Positions 13,601-26,149 of a stretch of 64,000 nucleotides of DNA are shown piece after piece. This DNA is from Bolinopsis microptera. Taxonomy: Eukaryota > Ctenophora > Tentaculata > Lobata > Bolinopsidae. The stretch is taken from positions 15,781,365-15,845,364 of the forward strand of contig NC_087082.1 of assembly GCF_026151205.1 (NCBI RefSeq), written 5' to 3'. The notes below the pieces were generated by a model. That model was not told the DNA's origin. It was given only the letters and a program-made list of their open reading frames with translations, and made no database searches. Each line of letters starts with the position of its first letter. Position 1 is the first letter of the stretch. Made by a program: the position numbers and the translations under genes.

Positions 13601-15432
13601 TTGGTCATTTTGATCCTGCAAATGTTGAATCGCGATACACGATTGGATGAAATTTCGTATTTCGACTCCCGATGGAAGTTTCGTGGTCAATAACTCCATT
13701 GAAAACCAGCAATCATCAAATTTCTGGGGGCGAATGATAGTTTGGAAGCTTTAAGTCGTTTACTTTTTAAGTTATGATGATATTTCATATAACACTATTT
13801 TTTACCAATTTCACATCTTAATTTAAGTTTCGACCATAACTGTAACAATTCCTTAAAAGTACCATGTTGGGAAGATATATTATTATATAACTTTATTCAA
13901 ATCAAAAATAGAACATAAATGAACATCTTAAAGATCTGATAAGTAGCCAGAAAAAAAGAAATACTGATACACAAGCTATAACAACTTCTTCCATCCCGCT
14001 CTATCAGAGGCTAAAAGTCTTAAATTGTACAAATCGTCTGTATTTACAAATGGAATGTTCCTACTACCTAAATCAAATTTAATAGTCTTAAGCAAGTTCG
14101 ACTGGTGTCTGCCTACTCTCTACTGCAAAGTGTAATGCAAGCTGTGCAGGTGAGTTGTTATCACTGTTGGGAAGATGACGATCTAATCATTTTAGGTGAA
14201 TACCGATAATGACTTTCCTGGTCATCAAAACACCAAGTTTGAGCATGATCATGCAGCTATTCCCCGGCTACAAGCACCTTGTTTACACTCCGACAAGCGT
14301 TTAGTTGCAGTTTTAGAGAAGATTAAGGAATTAGCTCTATTTAGCGTAGCAGTATGACACGTGGTGCGTGACGTCATAACACGTGGTGTGTGACGTCATA
14401 ACACGTGGTGTGTGACGTCATAACACGTGGTGTGTGACGTCACTTGTCACCCTCTATTAGCTCTATTTAGCCTAGCAGTATGATGTATGGCATTTGGCAT
14501 ATAGATATTGGCGGTGGTACAGTGCAGCACATGTAGGCCGCACATTGACAGAAGCAGTGACGTCACGGTGACAGCTAAGCAGTGACGTCACTATGACGTC
14601 ACTCGGACAGAGACTCACAGTGAACTTGAGGCAGTGAGAAGTGGCATTGACCTCCCTGCATTTGTCACACAGGGAGCACAGCCTTCTGCTCCTGATATCA
14701 GCTGCCCCGTATTGGTTATATGTGGAGTTACAGAAGTCGTCTCTGTAACCAGGATTATGTTGCTTTATATTATATTATATATATATTATTTGAGGTTATA
14801 TATATATTATTTGAGGTTCATTTTTAGTTAGCATTTTGAGTTGTCATTAGTGCCAAAAATGAAAATTGTATAGCTTTTTTGGATATCAATGATGTAATAA
14901 TGCCCACTTAGCACATTTTATAATAAAATGAAAATATGCCACTGAACAGTTAAACCTCAGTACTTTATGAGAACGAGCAAATTCTTTGGTAAATTCTTTG
15001 GAAGCACAATAATCAATGACATTTAATCGATATTAATTTAGATCGGGAGAGTTCAATTCGTATCAAAAGTTTATAACTTACACAACTTCGTTGCCGATGA
15101 TGGAGTAGATATCGTAGGCGAAGACAATGCTACCAACAACCGCTGGAACTATCAGTAACTTTGTGTAAAAACCTGATTGGAAATTACATAAAGATTCAAG
15201 CAATTTTGTCATTAAATCCAAATTATGATCCAATTTGATTCTCGAAAAAAAGTTCTGGAACTCTACACTCTACACTCTACACTCTACACTCTACACTCTA
15301 CACTCAATCACTCAATCAAATTGCAACTCTTAAGTTAACTTGTTGTTTAATTGTATTACTGAGTCATAAATGAACACTTGTAGTACGTACCTATATGGCG
15401 GTTGGTCTGCAACTTGTCCCATGCTGATGAAC
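4610..15432 (-). CDS. anoctamin (TMEM16 family), conserved core
   Basis: TMEM16 proteins are membrane dimers acting as calcium-activated chloride channels or lipid scramblases. Exons, 5' to 3' on the minus strand: 15391-15432 (uncertain), 15082-15172, 12648-12762, 11894-11954, 11443-11575, 10141-10228, 9837-10010, 9505-9653, 9156-9354, 6522-6627, 6222-6374, 5880-5932, 5561-5715, 5194-5284, 4839-4961, 4610-4684. Phases agree at every junction and the last exon ends in TGA. About 600 residues are visible. Family landmarks are GFYTKLLIVPAVVGSIVFAY, the Cys-rich loop CPACDEECD, NNGGSVFFAIF, LEFWKRYQ, YRTETEFQNNLT, FNYYGSCFYIAF, CGPGGCLGEL, PLFALINNVVEIRLDAKK (containing the acidic calcium-site helix) and AFVIAFTSDFV. 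The N-terminal dimerisation domain, roughly 300 residues in relatives, was not found. Family certain; subfamily and calcium dependence not determined. Confidence 0.93.
5450..5541. mobile_element. short inverted-repeat element (MITE)
   Basis: It begins with ACCTCATCGGACTTTATTTG and ends with CGAATATAGTCCGATAAGGT, giving terminal inverted repeats of about 24 bp around a short core. The ends match those of the pogo-like element at 0.38-2.2 kb. A second partial left-end copy lies at about 5340-5400. It sits in an anoctamin intron, only 20 bp from the 3' edge of the exon at 5561-5715. Confidence 0.7.
7025..9148. repeat. 14-bp minisatellite array, about 150 copies
   Basis: The unit CAGTAGTAGTGAGT is repeated for about 2.1 kb with few substitutions, mostly GTAGTAGC, GTAGTATT, GTTGTAG or GCAGTAG variants. 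Each junction creates TGAGTCA, the consensus binding site of AP-1 type bZIP factors. The array lies in an anoctamin intron and ends a few bases from the splice donor of the exon at 9156-9354, so the donor runs directly into the repeat. Confidence 0.97.
10410..11425. repeat. 30-bp GC-skewed minisatellite, about 34 copies
   Basis: The unit TAGAACCCCCTCCCCCTACT plus ATTGTTGAAG is tandemly repeated for about 1 kb. Copies vary in the length of the C runs and in single bases. The minus strand is G-rich, with two runs of about five Gs per unit. It fills most of an anoctamin intron and ends about 18 bp from the donor of the exon at 11443-11575. Long open frames of Gly/Ser/Thr repeats on the minus strand are a by-product of the 30-bp period. 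Confidence 0.96.
13140..13265. repeat. approximately 32-bp tandem repeat, four copies
   Basis: Four copies of a unit around TTAGTGAAACAGTTTGCTTT followed by ATCCCCTGCATA lie in an anoctamin intron. The last copy is truncated. Confidence 0.85.
13435..13545. repeat. 17-bp palindromic minisatellite
   Basis: About six copies of GGTAACCATGGTACCAC. Each unit contains the palindromes CCATGG and GGTACC, so the block is rich in short inverted repeats. Intronic in the anoctamin gene. Confidence 0.9.
13965..14125 (-). pseudogene. C-terminal scrap of a LINE reverse transcriptase ORF
   Basis: The minus strand encodes VGRHQSNLLKTIKFDLGSRN followed by LRLLASDRAGWKKLL and a stop. A final LA-DR-x-W-x-x-L segment followed by a stop is typical of the extreme C-terminus of many non-LTR retrotransposon ORF2 proteins. 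No catalytic domain is present here, so this is a 5'-truncated, dead fragment. It lies in the same orientation as the host anoctamin gene, inside an intron. Confidence 0.6.
14350..14445. promoter_or_regulatory. tandem E-box plus CRE repeat, four copies
   Basis: A 22-bp unit, CACGTGGTGTGTGACGTCAT plus AA, is repeated about four times. Each unit pairs the E-box palindrome CACGTG with the full cyclic-AMP response element TGACGTCA. Such pairs can bind bHLH-Zip and CREB/ATF factors; any regulatory role here is inference. The block is in an anoctamin intron. Confidence 0.6.
14555..14606. promoter_or_regulatory. cluster of three CRE palindromes
   Basis: Three TGACGTCAC sites occur within about 50 bp, starting about 110 bp after the E-box/CRE repeats. 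Together the two blocks hold about seven CREs in 250 bp, far more than expected by chance. Confidence 0.55.
15263..15305. repeat. 7-bp tandem repeat (CTCTACA)
   Basis: Six or so copies of CTCTACA in the intron between the first two visible anoctamin exons. Confidence 0.9.
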
Positions 15433-18386
15433 CTGATAATTAAAATATTTGTTGTAAATATCTATAATATTCACACTAGATTCTAGACGGCTAAGTTCGA
15501 ATTGCAGTCGGAACTGCAGAGTGGAGACGTACATTTTGTTAATTTACTAAAGTAACTGGTAAAAACATTTCTATGGAAATAAAACCAGGTTATATAATAA
15601 ATTTATAGTCTATTAAACTACATCGATAATAGTATATTATATGGATAACAATAATAATAATATCAGTTTCGGCTGCTCAGGTCAAAATTCGAAAACCTAT
15701 CATTTTATGCAGCCTAGATTTAATGATTCAAATAAGAAGCGCAGTGTTTCTAAAGTAAGCAGCATTTTAGACCGTAGACTTTTACAATAGCTGGATCAGC
15801 TGGCTTAAGGAAAAACAATATATGCTCTTCGCATAAAAAAAACACAATTAAAACGAATGCAAAATTTGTGATTGTACTTCTAGGATCACATATCAAAAAT
15901 ATTTTTAAATAGGACTCAGCAATCAGGCGTAATCTAAACTAGTTTATTGATACTTGGCTTTGCTTTATATTAAAATCTCAGCATTTTGATCCAGCGAAAA
16001 ATTCTATTTGTACCTCGACTCATATGTCATACGAAACAGTACACTAGAAAATAAGGCTCAACAATTTTAACTTCTGAAGGCGGCTCTGTATCATTCTACA
16101 TTCTGACAACAGTCCTTCTATGCTATGTCAACAATTTTAAAACCTATTCATTCAACTTATAGGATTTCAAGGTATTACACAAGTGGCAATGATGAATCAT
16201 GGATGATAATTGATTATTGACGAAAACTCGACAAGCAAGTTTGAAACCCAAAGTAAGAAATCGGGATCAAATATGATTGACACGTAACGCGCGCGTATAA
16301 CATGTGCTTATCCAATGCGAAACTAAAAGTGGTGAAAATGGAAGAATCGACTGTAGAGTGATTTAGCGCGACCGGGCGAAGTACGTTAATTGACTATGTC
16401 AATTCATCGCAGCTCGGCGAGGCACAGTATGCAGTAGCGTTGACATACGTTGTATGCCACTTTTCGCCGATTTCAGATCTGTCGCTGGATATGTAAAAAT
16501 GAAAAAGCTCCAGGAAGCCTCATTGAGTGCGCGCCGCTGCGCGGCATAGCACAGTAACGCATCGCGCTACAAATAAAACTGTAAATTATGTAAATTATTA
16601 CTGGCCGCGCTCGCCGGTCAGCTTGTCATTCCGCCTAATCTCCGCCTTTAGTTATTATGAATGGGTAGTGCGCCATCGACAGTGAGCCGCGCGTGCCGAC
16701 TGTAGGATGGTTTTTTAGCGCTAATTTCGGCCAACACAATTTTCTTCAAACAAATAAATATTAAGTATCCTTCCCGACCTCTGATTGCAACAAAAATTGG
16801 TAAGCTTACTCATAGACTTACAAGGAAAGTGTCCGAAAAATTTAAAGCATATCCAACCATCAGACATTATGTTACAGCTAGAAGCAGCGTATTTTGCCCC
16901 ATTTTGATCATTATATCAACTAGAACTCCGATATCCATCAAATTTTTCGGACAGTTGTGAAAGCCCTATTGGAAGGTCATCGCCAATTTTCAGAATGATC
17001 TCATTCAAGGAACCGAAGATAAATCCGAATAACACGACAAAAATCAACGAATTTGGTCAAATTACGCGACTTTTACAGCTAATTTTGCTCCAAAAGCCGC
17101 GCACCATAAAATATGGCACCTAAAATGAAACTCGCTAATCTTTCCAAAAAGGTATGACAAATTTGGTATTGTGAAAATTCTCACAGTCTCTAGAAAACAA
17201 TGGTACAAAAATTTTTTAAATCCGAGCAAGTTTATTTTTATCGTGCACCCCCTATTATATATATATTATGAACATGATAGCCTGAGGTCCCCAGGTAAGT
17301 AAATCACAGATCTCGTTGTTTATGTGCGACCGAAATAATAAACCTTTTAAAATCGCTTCGCAATGTTTTTTCTGATTTAAAACTAAATTGAAACCGCAAA
17401 AACCATGAATAATGAATTAAATAAATAATAAAGCGAAGTCGTAATTGATTGGTTTGCGCGGCGCGTAATCTCGCCATATTTTATCCTCTTTTACGTTTCG
17501 CATTGGATAAAATTTACTTGCTGATTTTGATTTCTTGCAATTGTGCACCCGTCAGTTCGCTTATTGCCAAATCTTGTTTGTTCACCGTAAAGACACTACT
17601 AAAAGATCCAATAAACATGGGGACTGTTGCTGGACCAATTGTTATCCTTCCTGTGAAGTCTATCACCAAGTAAGTTAACTCGGCAGTAAGTATAACATGT
17701 AAATTATAGTGCAAACTCTTAATATTAATATGGATACCTATATTTGTTTTGATTTGAACATAGTAGAGAATTCATGATTCAAGGTAATTCGGCTGTCAAT
17801 GTTGGTTGGTTTATCTCTAGACAGTCAGTTAATGATAAAAGCTGGCAGAGTCCTGAGTAACAGCTGTATTATATTTCTAACAGCTGCACCCCGGATCATG
17901 CCGACATAACGTTAATGCAGCCCCATACCAATCTGTATAATTAGAATTAGACATGAATACCATCAAATTTTGGGTCAATATTCGCATAACACATTTATGT
18001 TCCAATATTGCTGCTTTAGGTTGCTCCAGGTTACTTCAGGTCGCTTCAGGTTGCTTCAGGTTGCTATAACGCTTCATTACGAATGATCGGTAGATTCGAA
18101 TCTAAGAAATTTACTATCACCAAAAGTTCAAACATAGGCTTCCTGTTAGATCTAAAAACACATTTACATTTCGTTTTAATTTTGCTAACATTAACTGACA
18201 TTTTACCCATCTACTGGCCTTACAGTTTTTTGTCCCGCTAGCTAACTAGTTTTTATGGCTCTTACTTCATTATGAATGAAAGTGTGAGTGAGAAAACAAA
18301 AAGTTTATCATATATACAATGAATTGAATCAAGTGATACAATTGGCAGGGCACAATCATAAATCATGAGCAATAACTCTCATTTAC

Positions 18387-18480
18387 CCCTCGTAGCTCTT
18401 CTCCTCGGGGATCAGGTTGAAGATTACATTCGATATAGGGGCAGTCCATGCCTTCTTTGCCTTCCCACGTACACCTCTTA
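18387..18480 (-). other. candidate orphan exon
   Basis: The interval lies between a plausible acceptor (tagcag) and a donor (GTAAAT) on the minus strand and is open in two frames. One frame reads GKAKKAWTAPISNVIFNLIP; the other is Cys-containing (RCTWEGKEGMDCPYIECN). Neither was matched to a family. It could be a 5' exon of the anoctamin gene, an exon of an unrelated gene, or chance. Confidence 0.2.
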
Positions 18481-21400
18481 CTGCTACTGAGTGAGAAAAC
18501 TGCTTTCAAGCGTTTATTCATCGACCTTGTGTCCAAAAAATAATTACAAGCACGTCGTTTAAAAGGTTATGCTCGAGAAGTAATTAACTAATTAAGCGTT
18601 GTTTCAACTTCTTCTCATTCGATCCTGTTATGACGCATTTTGTGGCAGTCTCCTTTGTGACCATAATGAAAATCGCTGGAAACAAAAGATCGTTGTATTG
18701 TGTTGGCTTACTAAGAAGTTTCCCTCTAAACGAAATGTACCTCTAGTATTAACTCAGGAAAGTCACCGCCCACTTTTTTTGTAGCAAATCACAACATTTT
18801 ATTGTATAATTATGATTGCTTCAAGTTTTGGTGCACTTAATAGAAGCAGTTTTTTCCATTTCTTCTGAGTTTGTGTTCTATAATTTGCAGCAGATCTGAT
18901 TGTACAATTAGCCAATTTACCTGCTTTTGTTTATTTTTGGTGAACCTGACGCCAAGGTCTATTATAATAGACCTTCATTTATATGTCCGAGGCGGCAAAA
19001 CCGCCTTGAATAGCTTAACCGTACTACTGCTGGGACGACGTCAGTTTCGTTTTCTGAAAGATAATGTTTGATAAGATTAATGATACAAAAGTCTGCTGTA
19101 TTTAAATGATATTTTTCTAATTTAAGGAAGAATTTAGCTTAAAACTGCAACTAGACGCTTAAAATCTCTTGGCTGAACGCCATTGCCAACTACCAAGTGT
19201 CAGGCAATTTTACGCCAAGTAATCCATTATAATCACTATACTCCTCTGCTCCGTGGTCCACAATATCAAACAACATAGCTCTGTAAATATCCTCGATCCA
19301 TTGTGGGATGACGGTCACTTTATGACTTTCTCAAATTTAATCGCTTAATTTCTTCCTCTAATTCTACAGGATTATCTCCGTATTGGACTCAGCTTTGTCA
19401 CAGGAATCCTCATTTTCGTATTATTCAACTCATTTGCAACTGACATTGGTCTACTATCTAGCCATGAGCTCTATTTTCTCGCTATATTTAGCTAAATGAC
19501 AATTTAAAGTAAGCAGTTGGATTTAACGTTATTGTTAAGGACAGACACATAATGCTACTGTTACATAAAACAAGTCACACTTTATACTGCATTACATGGA
19601 TACACTCAGTAAATACGAGGTACTACATTAGTAGGAACCACCAACTTCTTAAAATGCAGAACAATATGACCGGAATATGGTGCCCCATTAAAAGATTTCG
19701 TAAGATATAAGTACATAAAATTTAAATGTGCGCCCTATTAATCAGCAGGAGGTCACGCATTCCGCTGAAGCTTTAAAAGCTTATAATGGTAAAATTCTTT
19801 GATGTGGTAAATAAAGGTTTATATCCCATACAATTACATGACAACATATTGCAAGACCACTGATACGTTCCATTCTCATCTAAACCGCTCACTCTCCCCC
19901 ATATGGGCCTCACACTAAGTGATAATTTATATAACTTACGTCACTCTGGTGTCGTGAACGCTAAAACTCTTTCGACAAACGGCAGCGTGTTAAAATCAAG
20001 CAGCCTTCTCGTATAAACTCAACCAGAAATGTGATGAGTTGTAATATTTTGCATTTATTCGGTTTAACCCTTTTTTATATCATGCATAAAAGCTGTCCTG
20101 AAAGATTGACCAGTCTAGGTAGTTGCGAAATCTTGACCTTTTGGCGACTTGAACTCTCCTCATCCGCCTGTTTTATCACTTTACCAGTCAGTAACCGTTA
20201 CAATAATTTCTCTGTTTAGCAATTCGCCGAATTAATGTGATCAGTGAACGTAGTATTATTATATTGCGTGCCATTCCAGCCTTACGTAGGATTCGCCAAG
20301 CCTTACGACATGATATCCCAGAGAGTGCTGTGAAGCCAACACTTTACTACACCATCAATTACAGTGCACGATTGATAGCACTTTTGTAAGCTTTTCGTGT
20401 GAATACCTCCTCTATTCATGTAATGACCACATGACATTTGTCTCATGAGTAGAACATGAACTCTGAGAAAGAGAGACACTCAGCAATATAACAGTTGTCA
20501 TTATTCTCACGACGTCTCCAGTATGCTTTCTCTAAGCTTTCTCTAAGCTTTCTCTAAGCTTTCTATAGGCTGTCTGCCGTCTGGGCCTAGATCTGCTTTA
20601 ACATGGTTGCAGTATAATGTGATTCAGAGAGCAGGCTAGAAGCTACTAGAGCCCCGTTACGTATTTCAGAACCGTTGTCACTAATAACCTGCCATCTGCC
20701 CCAATCGTAAATTAGTTTAACTTGTTTTTGGGCCGCGTGAATTGCTTTTCAATCCGTGCTAGGATCTGTGTGTAATGTTGCTACTATTATCTACGTTATA
20801 AAATAAAAGCATGATTATTGAAACTGTCTCCATTGTGAAGTTGACAAGTGAATGATCAGTGCTTTATTTCTCAGCTCCGAGCTCCAACTCGCTGTCTGAA
20901 TTAAGTTTGTGTTCAAGATATCTTCTCTTTGATAACTTTCTTCGCAGCTAGCTGTATAATCTTGCTCTGGTATCACATGTTCACAATATTTGTCTACAAG
21001 CAAATCTATCGAAAGCTCACGTTGATTGGACCTCCTGATTGGAAGTGATTGATCATGTGATTAAATACAGAGCTGTGATTGGAGGATAGCTGGCAGAACG
21101 TCTGTTATTAATCAACCCCCTGTCAGTGTAGCGAGTAGGCTCTACAATGTATTGGCCTGCTTGTGTGAACTAGATATAATGCTCCAATCACAGTTTTCGC
21201 TTTCTTTCTCCGTCCAATCAGATATTGGTATTTTGTCACGTGGTTTTTAGACTTGTATTTTAATATTCATGAATTAACTGTCAGGCCCGGGTTAATGAGG
21301 ACGGAGCTATTTGGAAGTTATTATATGAGCATAATGTTTGTAAATTCTCCGTTAGTTTGGTTGAAAGAATCTATTTTTTTCTATATTTAGGAACAATTTT

Positions 21401-24400
21401 GTGGCATACAATTCATTTTCTAATGTAATATTGCATCACGATTGATGGATAATATTGATAATATCGTGATGGTCGTTGTTGTACATCAATGTTTTAATGT
21501 TATCTTCGCTCCTCGCACGCGTTCAATGAACGGAGTATTCTATGAAGACTGAAGAGAAGGCTGTCCTAAAAAAGTAAAATCACGCTGGAATTTTATTGAC
21601 CTTTCACGTTCATTGATTTATCGATATGTTGCCATTAAACTTTTTTGCTCGCCTTTTGACGGGCTCAAGAGAATTTACAGCTTTATGCTGCCCGTAATCA
21701 TAATTAATGATCACTACACGTTCTAGCTCATCGACTTTAATATTGTACTTGAGAAAATAGCTCCGAAAACGTGCATACGCGTTTATTATTGACAAATCCG
21801 TCTCGTCCTGAGACCTTAATTGTTCAAATAAGTGATTTAAACTGTGCTTGATGGAAAAGTCGCTCTTAAATTCCTTTTGCTTGACGCATGTACTTAAAAA
21901 TGGCACGCAAACTGAAACTTAAAACGAGCGCATTGTTAACTTAATGAGCTCAAACAAAATGATTTCAGATTTTAAACTGGATTAAAAAAGAACATCAAAT
22001 AGACTAGAATGGTAAATTCGCAATTCACTCCATAAGATTGATAATTAAAATGGCACTGTTGTAAAATATTTGCAACCAGATGACTATGGTAGTCCCAGGT
22101 TTGACATATAATTGAATCTCGGGTCTACAGTTGGCTGGATCTGAGAATACTGTGACGTCATAGCATGACCTCTAGCTCTGGTCTTCTCTTTGAGACCTGA
22201 CGGACTTACCGCGGCCTCTAATTTTATAATTTCCATCCGTCTGCTCTTAAAGTCCTTTTCGTGCTCCCAGCACCACAAATAACCGTGATCAATAAGTATA
22301 ATAACCACTCTTTTGTAGGCGCATCGAACAATAATACGCCGTGTACTAGCATTGCAGATATCGCTCTAACTTCACTAGAACTTCACTAGAATCTTTGCCT
22401 TGACCTTGACATGCAACTCTGCTCTCTTCTACTACTAAAGTTAGGGTTTGATTTTTACGCTAAGCAGTTTGCTACTTTGTAGGCTATCCCAGCAGCACAT
22501 GAGTATGTATTTTAAATACCATGGCTCTACTATACCTGGATCTCTACATTTTACTTTCAATCTTTAGTTCGGCCTAAGGAATTGTTATAACCACGGGAGA
22601 GCATGCTCAGATCATGGCTTAGAGCTGGAACCTGGACTTTTAGCATTCGCTTTAGGGGCCAGTCTGGTGGTGCCAGCTTTTCATTCCTTTTTTCTCAAGA
22701 AAACCTTGGATCCCTTGGTATGGGGTCACGACCCTTAGCTTTGTATACCATTTTGCTTACTTGCAAAACGCGAATACTTTTACTTGAACGTTAAGATGCA
22801 TACACATGACATGAGAGAACGACAATTTGAAACCTTCAATCGTAAACAGTGTTTGAGCCGAGGAAAACGCCGTAATGTCATCCTACAAACAATTATCATA
22901 TCATCTAATTATCTAATTATTAATTATCATCCTTATTCTTACTTATTTCTTCTGCAACATGGATATAACTCATGAATTGACCAATAATTGTCTTAATTAT
23001 TATCCACTAGCTTAATGGAGTTAGTTAACCAGTTAACAGTTATCTCCTGTTACCACTGCTAATTCGATGTTGAGTTCGTGTTTCTCATTTACATGTTCAA
23101 TGATGACCTTATGATGATCGGATATCATATGAGTTATATAACCCATATTGTCATGGTTGTTGGCTATAGTTAAGTTACTTTATATCATTTTATGCACCAG
23201 TTGTTATTGATAGCTAGATAATTGATATTACATCCGATTCAAATTAATATTGCTGTGAACAATTATTGAGTCTCATTAAAAGATCTTGTGTTCAAAAGTA
23301 GTAACATTTTCTGATAAGAGACATGTTACTCGACAGTACTAGAAGTCACGTTACCGCCTACAACTTCATAGTTCATAACGAAAACATTTAAAAAATAGCC
23401 ACATCATTCATCTCTTGATTAATATCCGCTTTGTTCATATATTCTAAGTTTCAACATACTTTTCCACCGAACAACATATCCTCGTGTAGCTTTGTCTTAA
23501 TGATTAGTAAAAAGAGCTCTTAAACAACCTGGTATAAAGGTCTGTAACCGAACATTCGTCCTTTAACTCCGCTTCAGCGCACTAATAATACGAGCTTTAA
23601 ACGTTCGTTACATCAAACAGTTCCCTCTATTTATAGTCGGGACACTTCAACAGTTGAGTCTACCTCCGAGGCACAGGCACTGAGACACACGCAAGAGAAG
23701 TAGTGAGACACATGATGCAGGGTAAGGAGTAGTATTAATACTAGATCTAAAACTTTAAGAGCTCAAACCACCCCACACTTCCTGACTCATCTTCCTGATC
23801 ACGTGACCTGTCTCCTCTATTTAGCTGGTTTGTTAATGGATCTGTAATGGGTTCATTAATAGCCGCGCGGATTGCGAGTAGGTCGCCCTGTGTTCTAATC
23901 CCTGGTAATATGAGGTAGAGAGAGCTGACGGAGAGGTCACTACATGTGTGTGCAGGGAGAGTAGTGGTCCTTAGCTACTAAACATTTCCTCTATAATAAC
24001 GGTCCGTGTACCTCTTTAATTACCTTTGTCACGTGATCAGTTAGACAGACAAAATACACGTGGGCAATATGCTTGATTTTCCTCCTTGTTTTCTCCGTTA
24101 TTTGCTGATTTGGTACCTTGTTTGATTATGCTGTCATATTCACGGTATAAGATGATGCAAAAAGTAACGGTTACGAGAATTAGAGTGATCATCTTAACTG
24201 CACGTGATTTTGTACCGTTACTCAATCCCCCTGTGCCCCTTTTTCACATATCTGTCATTCATCGTTGTTATAGCTACAACAGCATTTAAAATTCCTTTTT
24301 TTCCAAGCTCGCAACTAGTAGTTTAAATTTAGGTAGTTCCAGTGTACGTGACCTGCTCTACTAGTGTGTCAACTGTTACTTTAGGTAGTTAGGTACCAGT

Positions 24401-24606
24401 CTTGGTGGAGAGTTAAACGACCCATTTGATCCAGTTCACAGCGCGCCAATCTGACCACTGTAGACTATAACCCTACTTCTCTAAGCCACCAGCATAGCAT
24501 TATACTACATACTGACCATAGTCCATCCAATTTGCCCTACTTATAATCACAAATGATCACCAAGATTGGATATTGAATGATGTATTTGGAGTACAAAAGA
24601 CACTGC

Positions 24607-24690
24607 CTCTCCCTCTCTCTCTCTCTCTCTCTCTCTTGGAAGAGCTGAGAGTTCTCTCTCTCTCTCCCTCACCAGAGAGAGAGAGGTGTA
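24607..24690. repeat. CT/GA microsatellite
   Basis: CT-rich dinucleotide runs at both ends of the interval, with a short GAGAGAGAG run that is their inverse near 24675. Confidence 0.9.
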
Positions 24691-24924
24691 CTTTCTCCGT
24701 TTCATTACCACACTTCTCATTTTAATCCTCTCCACAAAAACTTACAATTCATCAAACTTGCCGGTCATCTTATAACAGTTGCCTTATAGGGAGTTGTCGC
24801 ATAAAGCAGGGATTGAGCGGTATAATTTCATATACCCCTAAATGGCATAATACAGGTGACAACGTAGTCCCTCAACTATCTCTCCCGCATCTCCTGTCAA
24901 CCGTTTTATTTAGTATCTTTGTAA

Positions 24925-26030
24925 TGCCACTAGTTTGCACTGCCGCTAGTTTGCACTGTAACTAGTTTGCACTGCTCCTAGTTTGCACTGCAACTAGTTT
25001 GTAGTGCTTTTAGTTTGCACTGCTCCTAGTTTGCACTGCAACTAGTTTGTAGTGCTTTTAGTTTGCACTGCCGCTAGTTTGCACTGTAACTAGTTTGCAC
25101 TGCTCCTAGTTTGCACTGCAACTAGTTTGTAGTGCTTTTAGTTTGCACTGCCGCTAGTTTGCATTGCTCCTAGTTTGCACTGCAACTAGTTTGCATTGCT
25201 CCTAGTTTGCACTGCAACTAGTTTGTAGTGCTTTTAGTTTGCACTGCTCCTAGTTTGCACTGCAACTAGTTTGTAGTGCTTTTAGTTTGCACTGCCGCTA
25301 GTTTGCACTGTAACTAGTTTGCACTGCTCCTAGTTTGCACTGCAACTAGTTTGTAGTGCTTTTAGTTTGCACTGCCGCTAGTTTGCATTGCTCCTAGTTT
25401 GCACTGCAACTAGTTTGCATTGCTCCTAGTTTGCACTGCCGCTAGTTTGCACTGTAACTAGTTTGTAGTGCTTTTAGTTTGCACTGCCGCTAGTTTGCAC
25501 TGTAACTAGTTTGCACTGCTCCTAGTTTGCACTGCAACTAGTTTGTAGTGCTTTTAGTTTGCACTGCCGCTAGTTTGCACTGTAACTAGTTTGCACTGCT
25601 CCTAGTTTGCACTGCAACTAGTTTGTAGTGCTTTTAGTTTGCACTGCCGCTAGTTTGCATTGCTCCTAGTTTGCACTGCAACTAGTTTGCATTGCTCCTA
25701 GTTTGCACTGCCGCTAGTTTGCACTGTAACTAGTTTGTAGTGCTTTTAGTTTGCACTGCCGCTAGTTTGCACTGTAACTAGTTTGCACTGCTCCTAGTTT
25801 GCACTGCAACTAGTTTGTAGTGCTTTTAGTTTGCACTGCCGCTAGTTTGCACTGTAACTAGTTTGCACTGCTCCTAGTTTGCACTGCAACTAGTTTGTAG
25901 TGCTTTTAGTTTGCACTGCCGCTAGTTTGCATTGCTCCTAGTTTGCACTGCCCCTAGTTTGTAGTGCTTTTAGTTTGCACTGCCCCTAGTTTGTAGTGCT
26001 TTTAGTTTGCACTGTTACTAGTTTCCAGTT
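24925..26030. repeat. 16-bp satellite with 80-bp higher-order repeat
   Basis: The base unit is CTAGTTTGCACTGCNN (16 bp). Variants ending TC, AA, TT, CG and TA alternate in a fixed order, and one variant reads TTTGTAGTGC. Blocks of five units therefore recur as an 80-bp higher-order repeat several times across the array, with some three- or four-unit versions. This resembles the organisation of homogenised satellite arrays. Confidence 0.95.
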
Positions 26031-26149
26031 GCTCCTGCATTTATACAGTTCCCCAATGTGCACAATTACTCTAATAGTTTCAGTGCTATTCCCACATGCA
26101 CACATCTTTCATGATGGGGCTTATACTAGTATATAGTTATAGTGTATTA

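Larger units (their letters stand above)
15433..24924. other. long region without a confident gene
   Basis: This should hold the anoctamin 5' exons if the gene is complete, but none was recognised. The motif expected just before GFYT in relatives (YFAWL) was looked for on the minus strand and not seen. Open frames at 21610-21906 (minus, 98 codons) and 24037-24225 (minus, 62 codons with one hydrophobic segment after basic residues) are unexplained but unsupported. Short inverted words TGTCCGAAAAATT / AATTTTTCGGACA occur at about 16835 and 16945. A run of GGTTGCTTCA-like decamers lies at about 18015-18062. Confidence 0.4.

Noticed and set aside
21610-21906. 98-codon minus-strand frame with protein-like composition
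   Set aside because: No recognised family, no splice partners and no conservation evidence available; kept only as a note in the gap description.
24037-24225. 62-codon frame with a signal-anchor-like segment
   Set aside because: Composition suggests a type II membrane N-terminus, but no downstream exon or family match was found.
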